A stretch of DNA of 54,005 nt from CAYRIY01 sp964424335 (GCA_964424335.1 CAYRIY010000011.1:1-54005); one strand, 5' to 3'. Numbered from the stretch's first letter, positions 8,296-16,727 are shown. Program-made: numbers and translations. The notes: generated by a model not told the origin, from the sequence alone.

Positions 8296-8756
8296 TCGAC
8301 CCAATGCGCTTGCGTGACCTAAGCGACATCTTGCGGATCGAAAAGCTCTCCTTTACAACGCCTTGGTCGAAGCAGGCATTCCTTTCCGAGCTCCTCGATA
8401 ACGATCGAGCGTACTACCTCGTAGCCAAGGTGGGCGATCGGGCGGTCGGTTATATCGGCGTGTGGTTGATCGCTGGCGAAGGTCACGTGACCAACGTGGC
8501 AGTCCATCCGGACTATCGAGGTCAGGGGATCGGTCGGCAACTGCTCATGGCCATCGAAAAGATCGCGCTCGCCCGCGGCCACCGGCGCATGACCTTGGAA
8601 GTGCGGACGAGCAACGACATTGCGCAGAACTTATATCGCAAGCTCGGTTATGTGGCCGCCGGCATCAGGCGAAAGTACTATCGGGACAACAACGAAGACG
8701 CCCTCATCATGTGGAAGACCCTCGACGCCGGCGACGAAGCGGAGCCAAACGTTTGA
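8274..8756 (+). CDS. rimI: Ribosomal protein bS18 N-alanine acetyltransferase RimI
   Basis: A 160-residue GNAT acetyltransferase. Acetyl-CoA binding motif A is NVAVHPDYRGQGIGRQLL; the N-terminus (IRLRDLSDIL-like, EKLSFTTPWSKQAFLSEL) and the NLYRKLGYVAAGIRRKYYRDNNEDALIM segment match RimI. The ATG lies inside the tsaB 3' end, with GGAGG about 10 bases upstream. The last 50 bases overlap the 3' end of the convergent CorB-like gene. RimI commonly sits with tsaB and tsaE in Bacillota. Confidence 0.93.
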   Translation: METDAVVIDPMRLRDLSDILRIEKLSFTTPWSKQAFLSELLDNDRAYYLVAKVGDRAVGYIGVWLIAGEGHVTNVAVHPDYRGQGIGRQLLMAIEKIALARGHRRMTLEVRTSNDIAQNLYRKLGYVAAGIRRKYYRDNNEDALIMWKTLDAGDEAEPNV

Positions 8757-9294
8757 TCACGTACCACGTCCTGGCGGCCTTGCCGACGATGTAGTTCGCG
8801 TGTGCAATGGCAAAGCCTTTGGTGAACGCCTTGGATCCGACGGTTACGGCGGCGATCATGCCGATGACCAGCATGCTGAGGATGGCGCTGGGAACCGCAG
8901 GATAGATCGATCTGAGATCCAAGACGATGGCCGCGCCGATGGCGCCGCTCACCGTGCCGCAAATGTCTCCGATGACGTCTGCACAGATGCTGTTCACCCG
9001 TGCGCCATTTCGCACGAGGCCAACGGCCTCCTTGGCGCCTGCCACGCGATCGGACGCCATGGCGTGAAAGGGCGCTTCTTCGGCGGCTGCGACGGCGACG
9101 GCAAGGACGTCCGCCACCACAGCGACGCCGATGATCGACGCCAAAATGATGAATCCGGTTGCGATATTGACGGTGCCGAGGACGGTTTCGGCCGAACCGC
9201 TAAAAAACAACGAGACCACGAACGCGAGCGAACCTAGGGAGATCGCATTCCGAAGTGCGCTGCGATTCTTCCCGTTGTTCGATTTCGGCGGCAC
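8707..9294 (-). CDS. CorB/CNNM-like membrane protein
   Basis: A predicted integral membrane protein of about 195 residues. It has four hydrophobic stretches, with the segment AVAAAEEAPFHAMASDRVAGAKEAVGLVRN after the second and CADVIGDICGTVSGAIGAAIV and AALTVGSKAF-like sequence later. This pattern matches the small Bacillota proteins labelled Mg2+/Co2+ transporter CorB-like, which carry the CNNM transmembrane part without CBS domains; transport has not been shown for them. The C-terminus is strongly basic (RLAPLRRRRRG). I chose GTG at 9294 because GGGGGA precedes it; an ATG at 9348 is the alternative. It lies on the opposite strand inside the t6A cluster. Confidence 0.7.
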   Translation of the reverse strand: MPPKSNNGKNRSALRNAISLGSLAFVVSLFFSGSAETVLGTVNIATGFIILASIIGVAVVADVLAVAVAAAEEAPFHAMASDRVAGAKEAVGLVRNGARVNSICADVIGDICGTVSGAIGAAIVLDLRSIYPAVPSAILSMLVIGMIAAVTVGSKAFTKGFAIAHANYIVGKAARTWYVIKRLAPLRRRRRGSST

Positions 9295-9446
9295 GTGGCG
9301 TTCCCCCAATCGGCTATGTAGGGCGAAAATAACCGCATGAGCGTTCATTCGCCTATGTGAGGTTGCGTAGTCACTTTCGCCCTCACGATGCTAATACCTC
9401 TCCCAGCGCCTACATCTGGCGCCTACCCTCGGAAGGATGAGCTGCG

Positions 9447-10451
9447 TTGGCGATTTGCCTTGGAATCGAATCCAGTTGCGACGAGACGGCGGCCGCGGTC
9501 GTCGCCGACGGTCGAGTGATCCGATCGAGCGTGATCGCATCGCAGGCCGATCTGCACCGCGTCTACGGCGGGGTGGTGCCCGAGGTTGCCTCACGCCGTC
9601 ACATCGAGTTAATCTTGCCCGTTGTGGACCGAGCGCTCTCGGAGGCCTCGACAAAAATCGACGAGGTCGATTGTATCGCGGCAACCTATGGACCCGGTCT
9701 CGTCGGCAGTCTGCTGGTAGGGTTGATGTTCGCGAAGGGCCTTGCGTTTGCCAAGGAGATCCCGTTTGTCGGCGTAAACCACATCGAAGGGCACGTGTAC
9801 GCCAACTTCCTCGAACACCCTGACTTGGAGCCGCCCGCCGTCTGTCTCACGGTATCAGGCGGCCATACGGAGATCTTGGAGATCAAGGATTTCGGTGAAT
9901 ATGTGCGGCTCGGAATGACCCGCGATGACGCCGCAGGCGAGTGTTTGGACAAGGTAGGGCGCGTGTTGGGGCTGGAGTATCCCGCAGGGCCCCAGATCGA
10001 CCGGCTGGCCGTGAATGGCGATCCCGAGCGGTACCCGTTGCCACGGTCCATGATGGACGAGGAGACGCTCGATGTGAGCTTCAGCGGCCTCAAGACCGCG
10101 GCGCTCAACTTGATCAACAGCGAGCGACAGCGGGGGCGAGAAGTGGACGTCGGCGACTTCTCGGCGAGCCTGCTGGAGGCTGTTGTCGACACGCTGGTGG
10201 ACCGATGCCGCAGGGCGCTCCTGCAGACGGGGGCGAAGCGTCTCATGCTCTCGGGCGGCGTGGCGGCAAATCGCCGCCTGCGGGAGAAGGCGACCGAGCT
10301 CGGCGAGTCGATGGGCGTCTCGGTCTATTATCCGAGCCTCAAGCTGTGCACCGACAACGCCGCAATGATCGCATCCGCCGGCGCCTTTCGGTTTATGAGA
10401 GGGCAGACGTCGTCCCTTGCGCTCAATGCGTCGCCTGGACTAAGACTTTGA
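9447..10451 (+). CDS. tsaD: tRNA N6-adenosine threonylcarbamoyltransferase TsaD
   Basis: The 334-residue catalytic subunit (Kae1/YgjD/Gcp) that transfers threonylcarbamoyl to A37 of ANN-decoding tRNAs. It shows LGIESSCDETAAAVV, YGGVVPEVASRRH, the iron-binding HIEGHVYANF, SGGHTEIL and SGGVAANRRLR, then CTDNAAMIA. Length is typical. The TTG start has GGAAGGA at 9431-9437. It is separated from tsaE-tsaB-rimI by the opposite-strand CorB-like gene and needs its own promoter. Confidence 0.97.
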   Translation: MAICLGIESSCDETAAAVVADGRVIRSSVIASQADLHRVYGGVVPEVASRRHIELILPVVDRALSEASTKIDEVDCIAATYGPGLVGSLLVGLMFAKGLAFAKEIPFVGVNHIEGHVYANFLEHPDLEPPAVCLTVSGGHTEILEIKDFGEYVRLGMTRDDAAGECLDKVGRVLGLEYPAGPQIDRLAVNGDPERYPLPRSMMDEETLDVSFSGLKTAALNLINSERQRGREVDVGDFSASLLEAVVDTLVDRCRRALLQTGAKRLMLSGGVAANRRLREKATELGESMGVSVYYPSLKLCTDNAAMIASAGAFRFMRGQTSSLALNASPGLRL

Positions 10452-10501
10452 GGCGAGGCGGACTCTGGATCGATACCCGTATCCTCCGCACCCCTGAAGC
10501 G

Positions 10502-11359
10502 CTAGTGATACGACGTCTCGTACGGCGCGTCGCCTGCCGGAAAGACGGCGTCGAGGCGAGCGAGATCTTCCGAGCTCAAGGTAAAATCGAGCGCACGGGC
10601 GTTTGCCAGCACGTGTTCCACCTTGGATGCCTTGGGGATCGTCATGACCCCGTCGTGGGACGCAACCCAATTAATCGCCACCTGGTGGGCGGTCGCCCCG
10701 TACTTCGCGCCAATCTCATCTAAGAGCTCCCGCTGCGCCGTTCCCGGCTCGGGGAAGTTGCCCTGACCGAGCGGCGAATAGGCCATGACCGTCACACGCC
10801 GGTCGACGCAGTGAGGGAGCACTTCCCGCTCGATGGCGCGCCTTCTTAGATGGAGTGGGAGCTGGTTTGCCGTGAGCGGCACATCGCCGAGGGCCTCCTC
10901 GGCCTGGTTCATCAGCTCGACCGTAAAGTTGCTCACGCCGACGGCTTTGATGACGCCGTCTTGGACCAGCTTTCGCATCGCCCGCATCGTCTCCGCGACC
11001 GGAATGGACGCGCTCGGCCAATGGAGCAGGTAAAGGTCGATCGTTGTGCCTAAGCGGCTGCTGCTTGCGTCGGCCGACTTTAGTGTCCCTTCGTAGGTTC
11101 CGTTGGTCGGCCAAACCTTGGTGACGATGTAAACACGATCGCGGACGTCTCGGATCGCCTCGCCGACCACTCGCTCGGAACCCCCTTGAGCGTACATCTC
11201 AGCGGTGTCGATCAAGGTCAGTCCGGCTTCGATGCCTGTTCGCAGGGCTTCGATCTCTTGTTTGCGGGCGCCTGAGTCGATTCCCATTTGCCAGGTGCCC
11301 TGCCCGATGACGGGGACGTGTACGCCCGTCCGCCCCATTTCAATCGTTCGCATCATCAA
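10502..11359 (-). CDS. Aldo/keto reductase
   Basis: A 285-residue TIM-barrel NADPH-dependent reductase of aldehydes or ketones. The catalytic tetrad is visible: Asp and Tyr in LIDTAEMYAQGGSE, Lys in YIVTKVWPTN, His in YLLHWPS. Cofactor-binding segments IPKASKVEHVLANARALDF and GVSNFTVELM fit family AKR. The ATG has AAAGGA upstream and overlaps the stop of the lipoprotein gene by 4 bases, implying coupled translation. The substrate cannot be inferred. Confidence 0.92.
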   Translation of the reverse strand: MMMRTIEMGRTGVHVPVIGQGTWQMGIDSGARKQEIEALRTGIEAGLTLIDTAEMYAQGGSERVVGEAIRDVRDRVYIVTKVWPTNGTYEGTLKSADASSSRLGTTIDLYLLHWPSASIPVAETMRAMRKLVQDGVIKAVGVSNFTVELMNQAEEALGDVPLTANQLPLHLRRRAIEREVLPHCVDRRVTVMAYSPLGQGNFPEPGTAQRELLDEIGAKYGATAHQVAINWVASHDGVMTIPKASKVEHVLANARALDFTLSSEDLARLDAVFPAGDAPYETSYH

Positions 11360-12075
11360 CTATCCTTTCGAACTCGGACCCATCGGGGTAATAGGTCCTC
11401 GGTAAAGTCGCGCGCCGCATTTCGGGTCGCGGCCTCTCGTGTCTTTGGAATGTCGATGCGGTCGGGCCGCGGCACCAATGACTCGTGAGGCGGCGTGGAC
11501 GAGCGCCAATTGATCTGAGTCGTGCGGGTCGAGTTCTCGCGGCCGTCACCGACATTGGACCAGATGATTACGCCGGTGTCGGTACGAATTACACGGGCTT
11601 GGAACGACGTGATGACTTGCGTTGTCTGCCTTACGCTCCAGTACGGCGTGCGGCCCTCTACGTTGCAATTGAAGCACTCGGGCACGCCCGTTCGGACGTC
11701 TTCGAAGTAGTACGTCGCCGTGCCGGTGATGAGGGCGTCTGCCCCGAGCGCCCGACCAAGCCGCCGCGCGGCCTCCGGGTTTGCGAGCTCTTCGAGCGTC
11801 ATGTTGAGCCTTGCAAGGGCCGCTCGAGCAGTGAAGCCGTCGATCACCGTGTACCGGTTCGACTCGGCGAGCTGGCTCGTGACCATCTGCTCAAACAAAA
11901 GACCAATGCCCGGATCGATCGTGGCGTTGGATATCCCGACCACTGCGATCGTCGTAATACCTTCCATGGGAGCCACGGGCGGGAGGAGCACTCGCTCGGT
12001 TTCGTCGGTGCATCCCGCAACGACCAACATCGCACAAAGGAAAAATAAGGCGGCCATCCGAGGCATGCGCTTCAT
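11356..12075 (-). CDS. CsgG-like lipoprotein
   Basis: A 239-residue predicted lipoprotein. The N-terminus MKRMPRMAALFFLCAMLVVAGC is a signal peptide with lipobox VAGC. The mature part opens with ITTIAVVGISNATIDPGIG, then MVTSQLAESNRYTVIDGFTARAAL and LGADALITGTATYYFEDV, the arrangement of the CsgG/LpoB-type fold. CsgG forms outer-membrane secretion pores in diderms, while LpoB-type relatives are outer-membrane lipoproteins; the pore-forming helix region of true CsgG is not evident, so a CsgG-superfamily lipoprotein is the safest call. The start is an internal ATG at 12075, placing the signal peptide at the N-terminus. It lies between an FtsX-like permease and a coupled aldo/keto reductase. Confidence 0.75.
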   Translation of the reverse strand: MKRMPRMAALFFLCAMLVVAGCTDETERVLLPPVAPMEGITTIAVVGISNATIDPGIGLLFEQMVTSQLAESNRYTVIDGFTARAALARLNMTLEELANPEAARRLGRALGADALITGTATYYFEDVRTGVPECFNCNVEGRTPYWSVRQTTQVITSFQARVIRTDTGVIIWSNVGDGRENSTRTTQINWRSSTPPHESLVPRPDRIDIPKTREAATRNAARDFTEDLLPRWVRVRKDS

Positions 12076-12143
12076 GCAAATCCCCTCTCTTGGGTTATCA
12101 GGAGCACTTTTCGCCAAAAGGTGGCATTTGCCTTGTAAAAAGC

Positions 12144-13304
12144 TCACCTTTCTCGCAGCACGTCCGCAGGGTCGGCGTTTGCGGCGCGCAGCGCGGGGAA
12201 GATCGACGCGACGGTGGTCGCCCCGACCGTTAAGCCGGCAGACAAAAGGAAATCGGGCCATGAAGGTTGCAAGGGGAGGTATTCCAGGCCAAATGCGGAG
12301 GGCAACTGCACCGGATACTTCCCGAGCGCCAAAACGGCGACCAAGCCAATGCCGGCGCCGGCAACCGCTGCGGCGCATGCGCCCCAGGCGCTCTCGGCGA
12401 GCGCAGTGCGGAGGAGGTTTGCCCGGGAGGCTCCGAGCGCAAGGAGGATGCCGGACTCTGGCCTTTGTTCGGCAGCCCTCAACACGGCGACGCCCGAACT
12501 GCCGAGCGCGGCCGCTGCCACGGCGGCGAGCGAGATCCAGAACATGACGTTCGACTGCACTTCCATCGCTTCGAGTAGCGCCCTGCGTCCTTCGTACCAG
12601 GTCTGCGTCCAACGTCCCGTATCCGCTTGGACCTTGAGCCGAAGCGCCTCGAGGTCCACATTTTCCTCGATCTGCAAGGCGTAACCGTACCTGCCGCTCA
12701 CGCTTGCGACGTCGGATGCCGTCTCAAACGTGGTGAGGACGAGCGCGGCGTCGACGGCCGCAAAGCCGGCATGGAGAAGGCCCACGATGAGGGCGGAGGC
12801 GGTGTGGCCCGACGCGCCCGTGAGCTGAATGGTATCGCCGACGTGAACGCCGAGCGCGTGCGCAAGCTCGACGCCGATCGCCGCTTCGCCGCTTGCTTGC
12901 GGCAACCTGCCCGCGACCGATTGCTTTGTGATCGGTAGGACTCGATCGAGTTTGTCAGCTTCATACCCCGTGAGCTTGGCGCCTGCGCTCGAGTCGCCGC
13001 GAGACGCAAGAACGGTGGCCTCCACCGTCTTCGAGACGGCGCTCACCCCGTCATAGGCGGCGAGGGCGCTGCCGATGTCGGGCGCGATCACATCGGCCCT
13101 TTGAGGTACGTCCTCGACCCACAGCGCGGGTGTAAACGCCCTCAGGCGATCTGAGAAGTACGCCTCGAGGCCGTTGCCGAGCGATAGGATGAAAAACACG
13201 GCGGCGCTCGCAATCGCCACGGTCCAAACTCCGGCGATCATTCGACCTTTGCGCCGAGTGATGCGCAGGAATGCCAGCTCTATGTCAAATCCGGCGGTCC
13301 GCAT
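12144..13304 (-). CDS. FtsX/MacB-like ABC transporter permease
   Basis: A membrane protein of about 386 residues with the FtsX/MacB layout: one N-terminal helix (IAGVWTVAIASAAVFFILSLG), a large extracytoplasmic domain, and three C-terminal helices. GILLALGASRANLLRTALAESAWG is the typical permease motif and FPALRAANADPADVLR is the usual C-terminal signature. MacB/LolCDE-type proteins move lipoproteins or peptides mechanically across the envelope. No ATPase gene adjoins it. The start chosen (13304) has GGAG about 9 bases upstream; in-frame ATGs at 13325 and 13352 are alternatives. The CsgG-like lipoprotein follows after 68 bases. Confidence 0.82.
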   Translation of the reverse strand: MRTAGFDIELAFLRITRRKGRMIAGVWTVAIASAAVFFILSLGNGLEAYFSDRLRAFTPALWVEDVPQRADVIAPDIGSALAAYDGVSAVSKTVEATVLASRGDSSAGAKLTGYEADKLDRVLPITKQSVAGRLPQASGEAAIGVELAHALGVHVGDTIQLTGASGHTASALIVGLLHAGFAAVDAALVLTTFETASDVASVSGRYGYALQIEENVDLEALRLKVQADTGRWTQTWYEGRRALLEAMEVQSNVMFWISLAAVAAAALGSSGVAVLRAAEQRPESGILLALGASRANLLRTALAESAWGACAAAVAGAGIGLVAVLALGKYPVQLPSAFGLEYLPLQPSWPDFLLSAGLTVGATTVASIFPALRAANADPADVLRER

Positions 13305-13358
13305 CGCTTCAGGCTCCGTTCGCATGTGGAGAGGAAATCTCAAGCTGACCATGACTTC

Positions 13359-13400
13359 GCATCATGAGGGCGCGTCTCCTGGCCTCGTGGGTCATGATGC
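13359..13400. promoter_or_regulatory. 9-bp inverted repeat between divergent genes
   Basis: GCATCATGA (13359-13367) and TCATGATGC (13392-13400) are a perfect inverted repeat with a 24-base spacer. It lies between the FtsX-like gene (minus) and the cyclophilin-like gene (plus), a natural site for an operator or a shared leader hairpin. Confidence 0.35.
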
Positions 13401-13560
13401 GGTACGCGATAGCGTGCGTTCCCACAAGACAGGAATTGTCCGTTCCCTATTGAAGCTCGAAACCGGGCGAGGGGGAGCGCCTTATCTCCCAAGGCGACAC
13501 GGCGTCGCTACGAACGATGAAAGCGTTGGCTGGCGAAGCGATATCGAAGAGGTGGTGTCG

Positions 13561-13935
13561 ATGCGACGAATTCGGATTACGGCGGGGAATGTCGTTGCTT
13601 TTGCCGCTTTGAACGACACTCAAACGGCGAACGCCGTGTGGAATGCCCTTCCGATCCGGGGAAAGGTGAATTTGTGGGGCGATGAGATCTACTTCTCGAT
13701 CCCGGTGGAGATCGGATCTGAGAACGGTCGTGCGGTCGTCGACGCCGGCGATCTTGGGTATTGGCCGCCTGGAAAGGCGTTTTGCATCTTTTGGGGACCG
13801 ACTCCGGCGAGCGTAGGCGATGAGATCCGCCCAGCCAGCCCTGTAAATGTCTTCGGAAGGTTGGAGGAAGATGCGCGCGCCTTTGACGGCGTTTTGGATG
13901 GCGCGCCAATCGTGGTCGAAAGGGTGGAAGGTTGA
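13561..13935 (+). CDS. Cyclophilin-like fold protein (TM1367 family)
   Basis: A 124-residue protein resembling the small cyclophilin-like (DUF369/TM1367-type) family: RRIRITAGNVVAFAALNDTQTA, WNALPIRGKVNLWGDEIYFSIP, VDAGDLGYWPPGKAFCIFWGPTP. The fold resembles cyclophilin, but isomerase activity is unproven in this family. The ATG at 13561 has GAAGAGG at 13546-13552. Its stop overlaps the moaC start by 4 bases (TTGA), so the two are coupled. Confidence 0.75.
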   Translation: MRRIRITAGNVVAFAALNDTQTANAVWNALPIRGKVNLWGDEIYFSIPVEIGSENGRAVVDAGDLGYWPPGKAFCIFWGPTPASVGDEIRPASPVNVFGRLEEDARAFDGVLDGAPIVVERVEG

Positions 13936-14426
13936 GCGTGGAAGAGCGGCGACTTACGCACATCGATGAAACGGGAAAAGCTCGGATGGTAGACATTTCG
14001 GAGAAGGCGCCGACAGACCGCAGAGCGGTCGCCCGCGGGCGGGTGCGTATGACGCGCGAGACGCTCGACTTGATCGTATCGGGTGAAATGCCCAAAGGCG
14101 ACGTCTTTACGGTCGCCAGGGTTGCAGGGATCATGGCGGCCAAGCGCACCGCAGAGACGATTCCAATGTGCCACCCGGTGCCTTTGACGGGAATCGACAT
14201 CGAACTGTGGGCGGACTTTGACCTGCCGGCGGTTCAGATCGAGGCCTCGGTCAAAACCCACGCCGCCACGGGGGTGGAGATGGAGGCGCTCACGGCCGTG
14301 GCGGCCGCGGCACTCACCGTGTACGACATGTGTAAATCGGCCGAAAAGGGAATGGTAATTGAAGGTGTGGGCCTCATCTCCAAAACAGGGGGAGCTCGGG
14401 GCGATTATCGAGTGGACGAGACGTAG
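13932..14426 (+). CDS. moaC: Cyclic pyranopterin monophosphate synthase MoaC
   Basis: A 164-residue enzyme that converts the MoaA product to cyclic pyranopterin monophosphate in molybdenum cofactor synthesis. Family motifs: THIDETGKARMVDIS, GIMAAKRTAETIPMCHPVPLTG, VKTHAATGVEMEALTA, YDMCKSAEKGMVIEGV and the LISKTGGARGDY terminus. The TTG start overlaps the preceding stop. No other moa gene is in the window, so the remaining cofactor genes must lie elsewhere. Confidence 0.95.
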   Translation: MSVEERRLTHIDETGKARMVDISEKAPTDRRAVARGRVRMTRETLDLIVSGEMPKGDVFTVARVAGIMAAKRTAETIPMCHPVPLTGIDIELWADFDLPAVQIEASVKTHAATGVEMEALTAVAAAALTVYDMCKSAEKGMVIEGVGLISKTGGARGDYRVDET

Positions 14427-14448
14427 GGACAAATGTTCGCGCGAACGG

Positions 14449-14477
14449 TTGCAATTATCACCTCCGTTGACTATTAT
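14449..14477 (+). promoter_or_regulatory. Sigma-A promoter of groESL
   Basis: TTGCAA (14449-14454), 17-base spacer, TATTAT (14472-14477). Transcription would start near 14484, just before the CIRCE element, the layout known from Bacillus groESL. A 12-base palindrome (GTTCGCGCGAAC, 14435-14446) lies immediately upstream of the -35 box. Confidence 0.75.
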
Positions 14478-14488
14478 TATGTTTGTAC

Positions 14489-14515
14489 TTAGCACTCAAG
14501 GGACGTGAGTGCTAA
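14489..14515 (+). promoter_or_regulatory. CIRCE operator (HrcA binding site)
   Basis: Perfect consensus TTAGCACTC (14489-14497), 9-base spacer, GAGTGCTAA (14507-14515). HrcA binding here represses groESL until heat or unfolded protein titrates GroEL. Confidence 0.98.
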
Positions 14516-14597
14516 CAATGCGCCGCCCGCCCATGTCGACGGCCGACGCGAACATACCTGCTTTACATTCCATCTCGCAAAGGGGAGGGAGAAATTC

Positions 14598-14885
14598 ATG
14601 CAGCTCAAGCCATTGTCGGACCGCGTGGTAGTCGAGCCGCTCGAGCAAGAGCAAAAGACCGAGAGCGGGATCTACCTGCCGGACACCGCCAAGGAAAAGC
14701 CTCAGCACGGCCAAGTGATCGCAGTCGGTCCCGGTCGGCGCGCTCAAAACGGGGAGATGATCCCGATGAGCGTCCGCGAGGGGGACCGAGTCCTCTTTGC
14801 CAAGTACGCCGGCACCGAGGTGAAGGTTGACGGCAAAGAGTACTTGATCATGAACGAATCTGACATCCTGGCGATCGTCGAGTAA
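14598..14885 (+). CDS. groES: Co-chaperonin GroES
   Basis: A 95-residue chaperonin-10. Sequence QLKPLSDRVVVEPLEQEQKTESGIYLPDTAKEKPQHGQVIAVGPG includes the mobile loop, and VLFAKYAGTEVKVDGKEYLIM leads to the usual DILAIVE end. The frame is open from 14505, but the ATG at 14598 with AGGGGAGGGA upstream gives the standard length. It forms the lid of the GroEL chamber and is controlled by the CIRCE element upstream. Confidence 0.98.
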   Translation: MQLKPLSDRVVVEPLEQEQKTESGIYLPDTAKEKPQHGQVIAVGPGRRAQNGEMIPMSVREGDRVLFAKYAGTEVKVDGKEYLIMNESDILAIVE

Positions 14886-14959
14886 TCGACCGACAGCGCC
14901 GCCTGGATGTAACTTGAAGTCTGACTATTTCGGACACACGAGGAAGGTGACGTAAGCTT

Positions 14960-16591
14960 ATGGGTAAAGAGTTGCAGTTTCGCGAAGAAGCCCGCCGCGC
15001 CCTCGAGCGGGGCGTCAACAAGCTGGCCGACGCGGTCAAGGTTACCCTTGGACCCAAAGGGCGCAACGTAGTGCTCGAAAGGAAGTACGGTTCGCCGACG
15101 ATCACGAACGACGGCGTAACCATTGCCAAAGAGATCGAGCTCGAGGATCCGTTTGAAAACCTCGGCGCTCAGCTTGCCAAGGAAGTCGCCACCAAGACCA
15201 ACGACATTGCCGGCGATGGCACGACGACCGCCACGGTCCTTGCCCAAGCGCTCGTGCGCGAAGGCTTGAAAAACGTCGCGGCAGGCGCAGGGCCGCTCGC
15301 CCTCAAGCGGGGGATGGATAAGGCCGTTGCGCGCGTCATCGAAGAGATCGAGAAAATGAGCAAGCCTGTTGAGACCAAGGAAGCGATCGCACAGGTTGCA
15401 GCGATTTCCGCCGCCGATCCCGAGGTGGGCCGTCTCATCGCCGAGGCCATGGAGAAAGTGGGCAAAGACGGCGTCATCACGGTCGAAGAGTCCAACACCA
15501 TCGGCACCTCCGTCGAAGTCGTCGAGGGCATGCAGTTTGACCGAGGGTATCTCTCCCCGTACATGGTCACCGACACCGAGGCTATGGAAGCCGTCCTCGA
15601 CGATCCGTACATTCTCATTACGGACAAAAAGATCAGCGCCGTTGCCGATCTCGTGCCGGTGCTCGAGAAATCGATGCAGGCAAACAAGCCGATCCTGATC
15701 ATCGCCGAGGATGTCGAAGGCGAGGCGCTCGCGACGCTCGTCGTCAACAAGGTTCGAGGCACGCTGCAAGTTGTCGCCGTCAAGGCGCCCGGCTTCGGCG
15801 ATCGGCGCAAGGCGATGCTGAGCGACATCGCCGCTGTCACGGGCGGCACGGTCATCTCCGACGAAGTCGGCCTCAAACTGGAGAACGTCACCCTCGACAT
15901 GCTGGGCTCCGCCCGCCAGGTCCGCGTCACCAAGGAAGAGACGACCATCGTCGACGGCAAGGGCAATCCTGCGGACATCGAGGGTCGCGTCGCCCAGATT
16001 CGCCGTGAAATCGAGGAGACCGACTCCGACTACGATCGGGAGAAGCTCCAGGAGCGCCTTGCCAAGCTCGCGGGCGGCGTTGCCGTCATCAGCGTCGGCG
16101 CAGCGACCGAAACCGAGCTCAAGGAGCGCAAGCACCGGGTGGAGGACGCCCTTTCGGCGACCCGGGCAGCCGTTGAGGAGGGCATCGTCCCCGGAGGCGG
16201 CACCACGTTGATTCAGGCCGCGGCCGCCGTAGGCAGCCTCGAGCTCGAGGGCGACGAGCGGACCGGCGCCGCCATCGTGCTGAGGGCGCTCGAGGCGCCT
16301 GTCAAGGTGATCGCCTACAACGCGGGAGCGGAAGGTGCGGTCATCGCCGAGCGCGTCAAGAACGAGACGCCCGGCGTCGGGTACGATGCGCTCAACGGGA
16401 CCTTCGTCAACATGGTCGAGAGCGGCATCATCGACCCGGCAAAGGTGACCCGCAGCGCCCTTCAGAATGCTGCGAGCATCGCCGGCATGATCCTGACGAC
16501 CGAAACCCTCATCGTCGACGAGCCCGAGGAAGAGGAAGCCATGCCGCCGGGCGGCATGGGAGGCATGGGCGGCGGCATGGGCATGATGTAG
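14960..16591 (+). CDS. groEL: Chaperonin GroEL
   Basis: A 543-residue chaperonin-60. It shows KVTLGPKGRNVVLERKYGSPTITNDGVTIAKEIEL, the ATP-binding AGDGTTTATVLAQALVREG, and a GGM-rich tail (MPPGGMGGMGGGMGMM). Length and order are typical. GAGGAAGG upstream of the ATG is the ribosome binding site. It is cotranscribed with groES, and a terminator follows. Confidence 0.99.
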   Translation: MGKELQFREEARRALERGVNKLADAVKVTLGPKGRNVVLERKYGSPTITNDGVTIAKEIELEDPFENLGAQLAKEVATKTNDIAGDGTTTATVLAQALVREGLKNVAAGAGPLALKRGMDKAVARVIEEIEKMSKPVETKEAIAQVAAISAADPEVGRLIAEAMEKVGKDGVITVEESNTIGTSVEVVEGMQFDRGYLSPYMVTDTEAMEAVLDDPYILITDKKISAVADLVPVLEKSMQANKPILIIAEDVEGEALATLVVNKVRGTLQVVAVKAPGFGDRRKAMLSDIAAVTGGTVISDEVGLKLENVTLDMLGSARQVRVTKEETTIVDGKGNPADIEGRVAQIRREIEETDSDYDREKLQERLAKLAGGVAVISVGAATETELKERKHRVEDALSATRAAVEEGIVPGGGTTLIQAAAAVGSLELEGDERTGAAIVLRALEAPVKVIAYNAGAEGAVIAERVKNETPGVGYDALNGTFVNMVESGIIDPAKVTRSALQNAASIAGMILTTETLIVDEPEEEEAMPPGGMGGMGGGMGMM

Positions 16592-16630
16592 GCCCGGATC
16601 GCCTGCGATTCGAGACATTTGAGCCTTACG

Positions 16631-16668
16631 AGATCCCCCGACTCCGATATCGGAGCGGGGGATCTTTA
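16631..16668 (+). terminator. Terminator after groESL
   Basis: AGATCCCCC (16631-16639) and CTCCG (16642-16646) pair with CGGAG (16651-16655) and GGGGGATCT (16657-16665), with a small internal bulge and an ATAT loop, followed by TTA. Confidence 0.75.
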
Positions 16669-16698
16669 GTTGGAACGGGCCAGGCATCGGCCTTGCGG

Positions 16699-16727
16699 TT
16701 GAAGCGACTCTGGCCCCGTGCTAAAAT
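16699..16727 (+). promoter_or_regulatory. Candidate promoter of hpt-guaA
   Basis: TTGAAG (16699-16704), 17-base spacer, TAAAAT (16722-16727), 35 bases before the hpt ATG. Confidence 0.6.

Noticed and set aside
14744..16687. 647-codon open frame antisense to groEL
   Set aside because: It lies entirely over groES-groEL, has no ribosome binding site and reads as low-complexity sequence; long antisense frames are common in GC-rich genes with strong codon bias.
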